Assembly (NCBI GenBank): GCA_900155495.1
Contig: FTLJ01000459.1
Location: 1-12,720, forward strand
Length of the DNA: 12,720 bases
Direction: 5' to 3'
From: Porogramme epimiltina
Taxonomy: Eukaryota; Basidiomycota; Agaricomycetes; Polyporales; Polyporaceae
In this document: one piece after another, positions 1 through 7,808 of the stretch
Layout: each line of letters opens with the position of its first letter
Numbering within the stretch: position 1 is the stretch's first letter
Translations under genes and position numbers: made by a program
The notes under the pieces: model-generated
The model's database searches: none
What the model saw: only the letters and a program-made list of their open reading frames with translations
What the model was told of the DNA's origin: nothing

Positions 1-1540
1 TTCCTCCATTGTAAATCCGATTCACTGCGTAGAATCGGAACTTGTTCTACCGCGGGGACGACCCCGCCGGATCCGATTCTACAAATCAGCTCTGTTTCAA
101 ATGGGATGCCAGTGCCATCTATCGCTCTACTGAGTGGCATGGACTGCTACGTATATACTCTCCATTATGCATCACTGCCTCGCGGCTCGCCCCACAATAT
201 GTGCCCCTCGTTGACCAAGTTGGCAGCCCTGACTTCTCTGGGCTGAACCCGGCAAGAGCTTAGACTTAACACGGCCTTCACTCTGGGGAACACGGCGGAT
301 CTACCCTCAACAGCAAAGGACGCACCGATAGTATTGCGTTCACTGTTCTACAAAGACTGTCATTCTACAGCGTAGGGAACAACAACCCGCCTCCGTTCAC
401 GTAGACAAACTTCTTCAACCTTTGTCTCTTCGACGTGGATACAGCCAAGCAGGTTTGGACATCACCCACTATGTCACGAACCCCGCCGCGGCAAGATGGC
501 CGATGTGAGGCATGTTCAGATTGACGACCGGGTGGTTTGGCGAATGAGGGCTTTTATGAAACGGGAGGATTGTTTCCTTCCCTTTCTACTGGATGATCAC
601 CCGCAACGATAGGTCGATCGAGGACATAGACATCCCGCAATCCACCTTCACTGACATTCGTATGTGCATTCCATCCTCGCCCTTCACGTAACCATACTAA
701 CGGTCCGACCATGCCCAAAGAAACATCATTCCTAGAAGCGGTGGTTTCGTCCATGTCCTTGACTTCTGCCACCTCGGCTTCAACCGCACTCTCTGCTGCA
801 TCAGTGTCCTCCATTGCCACCGCCGCAGCAACGTTAACGATCGTATCCCTAGGCTCGCCTCTGGCACCCCAAGCGGTACGGGTTCATCCGTCCAACGAAA
901 CAACGGTAGCTCGACCTTCCCAAAGTGGGCCATTGCCGTCATCATCATCCTCGGCTTCTTCGCTTTCGTCGTGTCGTTCATCTTGGTATTCTACATCGTG
1001 CGGCGACTCGTCACTCCGTCAAAGGGGCGACAGCAGCCTCTCTCGAGTCTCACCGAGACTCCATGGGCTTGTCAACGCCAATAATGGCCAGCCTCGATCC
1101 AGGTGATAATCATTCGTCTGTCCTCGGCTCTACTGCCCCCGCCGCTGCGGTAGTGGAAGCGGGAGCAGGCTATGCGGCGGAGAACAGGCCCGCATCACCA
1201 ATAGAGCAGCACGATGGAGCGTCAAGAACTTACGGACCGGCAAACAGAGTCCGTTCTTATGAGAAGACAGTGCAATTAGGGCTAACACGTCCAGGCAGGG
1301 GCTGCGGAAGCCCGACTTTGCGTACCGACCAATGGCAGAGGGCAAGAGCCCGGATGACCAACACAATCAATCGCACGCGGAACTTATCAACCATTGGGAG
1401 CTCGCTGAGGAGGGGCGTGACATCTGGAGGGTGAGCTGCACCGTCGCTTGTCCCCCAACGCTCCCCCGCCCTCTACGAGAACGTTCCTCAACCACATCAA
1501 AGATACCTTTCGGTACGCCTGGACATCGATGTCATCAATG
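1..1540 (+). pseudogene. Decayed single-pass membrane protein gene (Ser/Thr-rich ectodomain)
   Basis: I see pieces of one protein spread over three frames. Frame 1 runs from the window edge to about 600 with in-frame stops at 241-243 and near 373. A segment at 560-659 ends in TDI and is followed by a textbook intron at 660-720 (GTATGT donor, TACTAAC branch site, AAAG acceptor). After it, frame 3 (721-840) gives a Ser/Ala/Thr-rich stretch. Frame 2 (about 842-1040) gives a strong transmembrane helix at 923-1000 (KWAIAVIIILGFFAFVVSF and onward), followed by two Arg. Frame 1 (about 1040-1260) gives a tail with SHRDSMGLSTPIMASLDPG. Frame 3 again (1263-1430) gives LRKPDFAYRPMAEGKSPDD and ELAEEGRDI. 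The tail resembles cytoplasmic tails I associate with basidiomycete single-pass membrane proteins; that is recall, not a search result. At least three frame changes plus stops argue for decay. Its role is unknown. A possible further intron starts at the GTGAGT at 1543. Confidence 0.5.
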
Positions 1541-1860
1541 AGGTGAGTGCCCGCTTGCCCTCTTCCTTGCCTCATCATATTTCCCCCATATCCTAACGAA
1601 ATACTGATCCGAACCTTCATATAACACGGCTCACATTGCTGTATCGACCGTCGACAGACACCATACCGCCTAGTTCATACGCAACACAGAGCATGCCCAG
1701 CGCGTTCTTGCGCCCTCCTCTGCTGCTCTCACTTAGTTCCCCTGTACTACCCTAAAATCGGCTTCCCGTCATGCGCGACTTTACCCAGAGAGCCGGCCCC
1801 GGCCGGTACTACCTGTGTGTCCGGGGATAACCCTGCTGGCCGGGGGTGATTGTGGAAACA
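1541..1860. other. Intergenic stretch after the membrane-protein relic
   Basis: A strong GTGAGT donor lies at 1543-1548 and a CTAAC branch-like site near 1595. The next acceptor-like CAG ends at 1657, so the preceding relic may continue through a long 115-nt intron. I recognise no coding sequence between 1660 and 1860. Confidence 0.3.
1796..1846. repeat. GC-rich inverted repeat (9-nt arms)
   Basis: GCCCCGGCC at 1796-1804 pairs with GGCCGGGGG at 1838-1846 with 8 of 9 positions complementary and a loop of about 33 nt. It sits just left of the repeat-rich block. It could be an element end or a chance GC-rich hairpin. Confidence 0.25.
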
Positions 1861-2023
1861 AAGTTAGGGGGGGTAAATGGGTTCATTGGTGGCACGTATG
1901 TGAGCTTCCTGGTACCGGTAACAACCTTTCGAGACCAGCTGTATGAAGGTGGATCTCAGGGGGTGTTCTTGTGTTTTTAAGTAGCATAGGGCGTCTATGA
2001 GTGGGAGGGTGGCTGTATACCAT

Positions 2024-2580
2024 ATAGAAGCGGCAGCAGAAAGTCGGCAACCTGTAGGTAGACGACGAGAGACCTCAGTAAGGCGCGCTCGGAATACGAG
2101 TGCAAGACTGAGGGGTAGCGGAAACAAGAGTCCTCAGGTATAAGTGAGCGACGATGGCACGACGGGGGACCGGGGGACGGAACACCGGAGTAAGGTACGG
2201 AATACCAAGTAAGGGAACAGTCGTATCAACGCCACCATCACAAGAGACTTGGCAAGGGGCAGGAAAGGGGAAAAACATAAGAGCGAGCAAAGACACATGT
2301 GTCTACAGCGAGCGGCATATGAATGGAACTGGTCAGCATGATATGGGGCAAGGAACGTGATTCCGAGATTCGAAAGGCGGAGTGAGAAAGTTGGAATATT
2401 ATGAGCCAAAACGTCGGAATACTATGAGCCAAAAAGTAGGAATACTAAGAAAGTGCCTTATATGGAAATCGCTCCGGAATTCCGTGGTGGCGAAACACGG
2501 CGAGACATTCCTGAGATGCTGAACACCCCGAGAGGCATTCCGCTTGCATGCCCCAACACCCTGATCGTTGTCAAGTGCAC
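2024..2580 (+). repeat. Long dispersed direct repeat, copy 1
   Basis: This non-coding stretch recurs, diverged, at about 3650-4400. Matching blocks are 2024-2045 with 3650-3671 (ATAGAAGCGGCAGCAG against ATAGGAGCAGCAGCGG), 2131-2297 with 3883-4042 (both start TCCTCAGGTATAAGTGAG), about 2335-2345 with 4081-4091 (GATATGGG), and 2491-2560 with two separate parts of copy 2 (4171-4227 and 4346-4380, sharing CGAAACACGGCGAG). The central block looks roughly 80% identical by eye with small indels. No long reading frame is shared between the copies, so this is repeat DNA rather than a duplicated gene. It could be the ends of a decayed element with direct terminal repeats, or a unit of a larger tandem duplication. 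Confidence 0.65.
2393..2452 (+). repeat. 23-bp tandem repeat, two full copies and a partial third
   Basis: The unit GGAATAYTATGAGCCAAAA plus 4 nt occurs at 2393-2415 and 2416-2438. A third start, GGAATACTA, follows at 2439 before the match ends. It lies inside copy 1 of the long direct repeat. Copy 2 retains only a weak remnant near 4120 (GGTAAGCCAAAAA). Confidence 0.7.
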
Positions 2581-2869
2581 ATGGTGTTATTGCACCCCCT
2601 TAGCGGTGTCTATGGGCGCCCGTGGTCCCAAAATGCGGTGACCACAATCCTCAGGCTTCGGAGCACATGGGGCAGCTCTGCCTACACTGGGACGAATCCC
2701 CTGAAAATTTGCATGACGGTAGGCATGAGGTACGCAACCATGGGAAGGTATCTTCAGTGGACTATAGGCCCTTTCTCGTTGTGCTGTGGAAAAAACATGA
2801 AATCCTCTATTAATATGTGCATAGCCTGTATACATATGCCCCTAGAAGAAAGGGTTAGCAGTGAAGCCG

Positions 2870-3640
2870 CTCATTGTGGGGGTGAACAGATGCCATGTTG
2901 GCCAGCGTACCCACATGGGCAGTACTACCCATACAGCTGCGCTCGCATGTGCGGTGCCACCCATGTGGCAGCCGGCTCCTCCATGGCACATGAATGGCAA
3001 GCGTCATGGAGCCGGAGTCCGTGGGGATTGCGAGCTCACGCACGTATACACATTTATATTGGATCTCGAGCCCCATAACCCTTCACAGGAATTGGTATCG
3101 GCTGGTGCGCTCATATGTGCGGCTCTACCCATTCGGCCGGCTCGCGTACGGAGACACAAACAGGAAGCGGGGTCCAGCACAAATGCATGCACAGCGTTGT
3201 ATAGCGGATGTAGGCTCATTTTCAAGACCGAAATCCACGCTTCTGAGCACTCATCCTCACTGTCAAATGGCACACTGTCAACCGGTGCGTGCGCATGTGC
3301 GGTGCCACCCGGACTGCGGCCCCCTATGGAGACCAAAGCGAAAAGTGGAATTTGCCGTGAATGTTTAGGGAATGCTACACTGGGCCAATATTTGCAGATA
3401 TACAGAGCATCTGAATCAGCCTCTACATTTCAATTTGTTTCAGAAGGTGCGGTGTCGGCCAGTGCGCCCACATGCGCGGTGCCACCCGGGCGGCGGGCCC
3501 ATCTACGGAGACAAAGTCGGGAAGTGGAATTTGGCACAATTGTTGGAGCTGCACCGCATTGTGTATGGGCCGTGTATGTTGAAATGACATACGCCTCACG
3601 GAACTTTCAACAGGAGCACTGCCAGGTGACGTATCCTAAG
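2870..3640 (+). repeat. Diverged tandem array, period about 175 bp
   Basis: A core related to CATGTGCGGTGCCACCC occurs four times at near-equal spacing, ending at 2962, 3130, 3310 and 3487, which are steps of 168, 180 and 177 nt. In the last three copies the core is followed by a GC-rich stretch and then by GGAGAC-CAAA and AAGTGGAATTTG-like sequence, clearest at 3328-3353 and 3507-3532. The between-core spacers also resemble each other (ATATAC followed by a CATTT-containing tract). A weaker related segment is seen at about 4418-4515 (GATATACAAG to GTGCCGTGCCGCGC) and perhaps near 2590. Several long reading frames cross this array in different frames; they follow the repeat and show no introns or recognisable protein, so I do not call genes here. 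Confidence 0.6.
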
Positions 3641-3649
3641 ACTGGTTTT

Positions 3650-4400
3650 ATAGGAGCAGCAGCGGAAGGTCAGATGCTTGTAAGTCGACAATGTAGACCT
3701 CATTCCTGCCCGGTGGGAATGCCACTTCAAGACTGAATATCTTCTGTACCTGTAAGTAGAGGACGTAGACTACATACAGAGCAAGCAAGTGATAGCGGAA
3801 AGGAAAGTACAACGATGCTCTCACCCTCAGTACGGCGCTCTCTGGATACAGGTGCAGAACTGAGGGTCAGCAAAAGCAAGGGTCCTCAGGTATAAGTGAG
3901 TGACGACGGTACGACGGGGGATAGGGGAACGGAACACCGTAGTAAGGTAGAAACACCAGATAAGGGAATAGCCGCATCAACGCCCCCAGAGTTGATCAAG
4001 GGGCATGGAACAGGAAAGACATAAGAGCGAGCACAGACACACATTGCTGAAGGGAGCCGCATACAAACCCAAACTACTCAGGGTGATATGGGATGACGAA
4101 GGTGAGGCTGAAATTTTTGGTAAGCCAAAAATGCGGAGAGCAGACAGAAAAAGCGGAAAGCTTCAAGAAGACACATTCCTAGCATGCTGAAGACCACAAA
4201 AAGCGTTTTTCCAGCATGGCCCAACGGTAGTTTTGCACATATGAGTAAGGAATGGCTACTAGAGTCGTTCTAGGGAGCACATTGAGAAAGTGCGGAAAGC
4301 GACGAGGAAATTGCCTGATTTGGACACTCGCTGCAGGGCGACATACGAAACACGGCGAGGGCATTTCGCTTGGATGCCCCCACGGATATACCTCAGTTCT
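3650..4400 (+). repeat. Long dispersed direct repeat, copy 2
   Basis: This is the second, more diverged copy of the segment at 2024-2580, in the same orientation. The spacing between matching blocks varies (1626, 1752 and 1667 nt), so insertions or deletions have occurred. Part of the copy is itself repeated: the segment starting ACATTCCT at 4172 and the segment at 4346-4380 both correspond to one stretch of copy 1 (2491-2560). I see no gene inside. Confidence 0.6.
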
Positions 4401-4409
4401 GTCAGTATA

Positions 4410-4602
4410 GCCATGTTCGAGATATACAAGCCTATGTATACAATACTTTCAATTTGAATGGGGCCGCTGTCAGCCAATGAACCCCTATGTGCCGTGCCGC
4501 GCACTCTGCCAGACCCCCCGAAGGAAGACGGTACACGGCAAGCGCCATTCAGCATGAGCATACGAGTAGTGACATACCTGGGTGGTCCATATAAAACTAC
4601 CG
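4410..4602 (+). repeat. Possible extra unit of the 175-bp family
   Basis: The run from GATATACAAG at about 4419 through CTTTCAATTTGAAT to GTGCCGTGCCGCGC near 4500 parallels the spacer and core of the unit at 3395-3487. The match is visible but short and interrupted. Confidence 0.35.
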
Positions 4603-5130
4603 TCAATTAAGAACTTTGTGCCTACCACGTTGCTCAAGAAGTCGCGATGTCAGTCGGAGGGCACCGCCCGTGCGACCGCCACCCGAGCATAGGTACACTC
4701 GGGAAGCGGCAGGTCGTCTGAGCTTTGTGGATGAAGAATCATGCGGTCCTGTGTACGCTCTAAAGTATAATATCCATTGACCTGTTGAAGGAGTACAGTG
4801 CCCGTGGACGGGCCAGAACGTGTGGCAACACACATGCGGCGAGGCTGTCCGCGGAGACATTGTTGGCGAGGAACGGCTCAATAAGCCACAGCACCCCTCC
4901 CACCAGACGTGTTTAGATCAGGATCCTTCTTGCGCAGAACCACCCATGACCCCCAGCTACCCAGGCTGATACTGTCGGAAAGCCGCTGGTAGTTAGCTGC
5001 GTTTGCACCATTCAATACAGACACCAAATACAACCACATATCCCAGATCCTTCCATTGCCCGATTCCATCCAATAGCACATACAGATGGTTCTCCGTCGT
5101 AAACATGTATGGTCACCGAGCGCGGAGATA
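4603..5130 (-). pseudogene. Broken coding relic of unknown family
   Basis: On the minus strand one frame reads from about 5081 to 4881 (with NGANAANYQRLSDS and SWVVLRKKDPDLN). It meets a TGA at 4878-4880 and then continues in the same frame to 4650 with VNGYYTLERTQDRMILHP and a run ending AVPSD. The two halves look like one protein interrupted by a single stop. A 59-nt GTGGGA...GACAG intron could remove the stop but would shift the frame into a less protein-like reading. Upstream, another frame (about 5120-5020) reads NHLYVLLDGIGQWKDLGYVV, hinting at a frameshift near 5030. I do not recognise the family. It could be part of a decayed transposon or a host gene fragment. Confidence 0.3.
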
Positions 5131-5486
5131 TGTGTGGGTGGTGACCTTAGCGTCCGTGGTTTGCTGAATGTATCTTCGTTCAGAATTGCAGCAGTGGTGG
5201 AATTCTACCATTGATTGATACAGTAGACCCACGTGCTCCACACTTTTGCTGTGTAATACGCTGCGCGTGTGGCNNCGCCGAGACTCCATATATCCAAGGA
5301 AAGGACATTCGTGAGCTCACCGCGCGAGGCTGCCCGTGCATTAGGGGAATCTCGCCACAGACGTAGATGCCCGCAGACTCAATGATTGAACTCTACGTGA
5401 GTCATTGCCAAAGCAGGGGCAGGCATGCGGCAGCTGCGGTAGGCAACAAGTATCAGGATTCCAAACCTAATATCGAATCCAGGATC
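5131..5486. other. Intergenic region upstream of the anchor-protein gene, with assembly gap
   Basis: I see no convincing gene. The stretch contains an NN placeholder at 5274-5275. The frame of the downstream gene stays open back to 5367, so a longer N-terminus is formally possible; the ATG at 5487 is preferred because it directly precedes the hydrophobic anchor. Confidence 0.4.
5274..5275. other. Assembly gap (NN)
   Basis: Two undetermined bases mark a join of unknown true size. Unlike the gap at 8414, its flanks show no shared sequence. Confidence 0.95.
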
Positions 5487-6253
5487 ATGTCCTCACGGCG
5501 TCTTTTCACGGCTCAAATTGCGTTCTTACTCACCGTCATGCTTCCCATTCTCTACTCCCTAGCCACTCACCCCATTTCCTACATCGGCGAACTCACCGTC
5601 AGAAACCCACAAACGGTACGTCATCCGCACACATATAGAGAGCCACTCGCCCATACTTACAGTCAGCAGGCCATGAAAATTGCAATTGTAGAGGATGCCG
5701 AATGGGGTTTATTAGCAGCGGGAGTGCCGAGTCCCTCGTTTCCTCCCCGCACCCAACTCGGCCCCCACCCGAATCCATGCGACCCAACTGGTCCCGGCAT
5801 ATCTGACATGGATCGTATCAGCATGGGGATTCCAGGCGATGAATGGCAATTTGTCGAGAGCAAAAGTGGGCGCGGAAAGCAGGCGAAAATCACAAAGCTT
5901 GTGCATGCTGATCCGGTAAGGTTTTTAATTCCATTCTGTGCACGCTACGAGTATCGCCTAACGCACGTTTTCACGCACAGGAGCTGCTTCTTCAGCACGT
6001 TCGACTCTCGCATGAGCTGAGCACGCTCATGAAGGAGTGGGCCGACTCCGGTGTGAATGGTACTCGAGGAACCCCAGAAATTTCCACCAACTTGCGCAGG
6101 CGAACTGAGGTTTCCGATCGGATGAAGGCTCTCAGTGAGACAATTTGGAGACAGAACAATACCTCCCTCGCCAGAAATGCGAGTGGAGGGAGCAGCAAGG
6201 ACGTTGCGTTTGAAGAACGAAGCGGCGGAAACGGCGGAAACGATGAGATGTGA
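5487..6253 (+). CDS. Orphan 216-residue protein with N-terminal membrane anchor
   Basis: A clean three-exon gene: 5487-5615, 5667-5915 and 5981-6253, all joined in phase 0. Intron 1 (5616-5666, 51 nt) has a GTACGT donor and tandem acceptors TCAG/CAG at 5666 and 5669. Intron 2 (5916-5980, 65 nt) has GTAAGG, a CCTAAC branch site and CACAG. Residues 6-27 are hydrophobic (LFTAQIAFLLTVMLPILYSL), consistent with a signal anchor or signal peptide. The middle is Pro/Gly-rich (about 60-95). The C-terminal half (about 127-216) is charged and probably helical (ELLLQHVRLSHELSTLMKEW), ending in a Gly/Ser/Asn-rich tail. The three exons share no internal stop, and splicing switches frame exactly where the second intron predicts. 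I recognise no family. The likely product is a small secreted or membrane-attached protein of unknown function. Confidence 0.6.
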
Positions 6254-6769
6254 GGGGGTCGCAGTTCGTTTAGATAGTTCGATAATGTTGTACGACCCGA
6301 CATCTCGCTCTCTGAAATTGACTTCCCGCAATCCCGAGTAGTTCTCACAATATCTACTCAATGGTTCACTAAGTAGTTCAACCCGCGCCGACTATTCATC
6401 CAGTAGGGAACTTGAGATTGGAGTTCAAACCCCCCCCCCTTGAAGGCGGAAAGATTCATCGCGAGCAATGCAGTTCCGCCGTCGGCCACGGCCAAGATAA
6501 TGCCGTCGCCTCATGCGTTCTTAGAGTCTATGCAACTAATTGAATTGTTTTCTACATGGATTTCGACCGAATGGGAGGCTCACCGACATGTCGCGAACCT
6601 CGCCGAATCCTTATAATGCCCACTAATCCATGGCTATCTCGCGCAAACACTGCACACTCGATCCTGGCGATACTCGGTATTAACGTAGAGCATGCGCGTG
6701 TGCTACGATGTTGTCGAAAATCTCCATCACTATCTCTGGGTGTGCTTTACACCACATGCCGAATCTGGC
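6254..6769. other. Intergenic region between convergent genes
   Basis: I find no supported gene. A C10 homopolymer lies at 6430-6439. A long plus-strand frame that begins at 6556 runs over the antisense of the next gene and is judged a shadow. Confidence 0.4.
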
Positions 6770-7674
6770 TCATGGAGGGCAGGGGGGTGTCTGTAGCCCG
6801 GACACGGACGGTTTATCTACTGCCGCCGAAAAAGGATGACATAATGTGGACGAGCGTACAAGCTGCCGGAATACAACCTCGCACCATGATCAAGGCAACA
6901 CAGGAACAACAGCGTCTAAAAAGCCCGCACAGTGTCCATCACTCACCCTCTCGAGATCATCGGGGAACAGGGGCAAAGGACGATGCTGGAGAAATACAAG
7001 TTCAGCGACATAACCAGATAAGGATTTTCCGCGTGGTACTCACAACAAACACTTCCTGGTTCTCCTCATGCCACCAGCGCGGTCTCACTGCGCCTGGAGC
7101 GTCATGCTCAGACCATAACCACCAATGGGGCCAACCATTGCCAGCCATCGCAGGGTGCTTCATATTGTCGAGACGGCTGCTCACCGTCAGGATAATGTCC
7201 CTGTCTTCAGGGGTGAGGGCCCAAATGTTGACATGCAGCCCGCAGTGGCTGTCGTGTGTGGTGTGTCGCAATATCACCGTCAACGCCGGAAAGTTACATG
7301 GCTGACCCGCGGAGTCATTCACACGGGGGATTAGGTTTGCTGGTCCAATCGCCAGGATAATGATCCACTTAGCGGCGGAAAGGCGTAAGTTATGCCTCCA
7401 ATGCTGGACCATATGTGGACCGACGTACGAGTTCCCGTGCAACTCCACGCTCCCATCTTCGCTTCGTGCCTGCTGACATACGATCGTCCATGTGTCTGAC
7501 GGCCTGACCAATCCGCCACAGGCCCACCAACACCTCGGCACGAGCCATTCCAATGAGTGTGCGCAAGCCCGTACTGTCTTGCTCTACATCGTCGCCGGGG
7601 GCACCGGTAGGCAGCGAATGGCCTTCAACGCCGGCAGAGGGTCCTGGCAGGGTAGTAGCATCGACGGGACTCAT
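6770..7674 (-). CDS. Orphan 233-residue protein, four exons
   Basis: Model on the minus strand: exons 7674-7429, 7367-7044, 6985-6947 and 6862-6770, every junction in phase 0. Introns are 7428-7368 (61 nt, GTACGT...CTAAG with a CATAAC branch), 7043-6986 (58 nt, GTGAGT...CTGAAC...TTCTCCAG) and 6946-6863 (84 nt, GTGAGT...CGGCAG). Intron 2 is the best supported. Exon 1 starts MSPVDATTLPGPSAGVEG and has a helical stretch LIGMARAEVLVGLWRIGQAV. Exon 2 opens with a short hydrophobic run (WIIILAIG) and contains ALTPEDRDIILTVSSRL and several Trp/His-rich segments (GWPHWWLW, RPRWWHEE). No known domain is recognised. A GTATGT inside exon 1 (within the MDDRMS region) is an alternative donor but leads to an early stop. 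It lies just downstream of the KDZ relic on the same strand; a cargo role is possible but unsupported. Confidence 0.42.
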
Positions 7675-7808
7675 GGTGATCCTCGTGAAGTGTTTGTCAA
7701 GAGATAAGATGAGGGCAGATGTATGCGATAACAAAGAAGGCAGTGTCGTCTACTCATAGAATGATATTCCCACGTATAACATAACCCCACGTGACACTAT
7801 AAACGCCT

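Noticed and set aside
2861..3736. 291-residue plus-strand open frame across the repeat array
   Set aside because: Its sequence follows the 175-bp repeat units in shifting frames and has no domain, intron or start context. A GC-rich tandem repeat can stay open by chance.
2131..4042. Direct repeats as LTRs of a retrotransposon
   Set aside because: No primer-binding site, polypurine tract, reverse transcriptase, integrase or TG...CA ends could be recognised, and the internal region is itself a tandem array. The idea is kept only as one alternative.
6415..6440. tRNA B-box-like GAGTTCAAACC
   Set aside because: No A box, acceptor stem or anticodon arm could be placed upstream. The match runs into a C10 homopolymer.
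6556..7305. 249-residue plus-strand open frame
   Set aside because: It covers the antisense of a multi-exon minus-strand model that has good introns and better codon third-position GC. It has no recognisable motif and no splice signals of its own.
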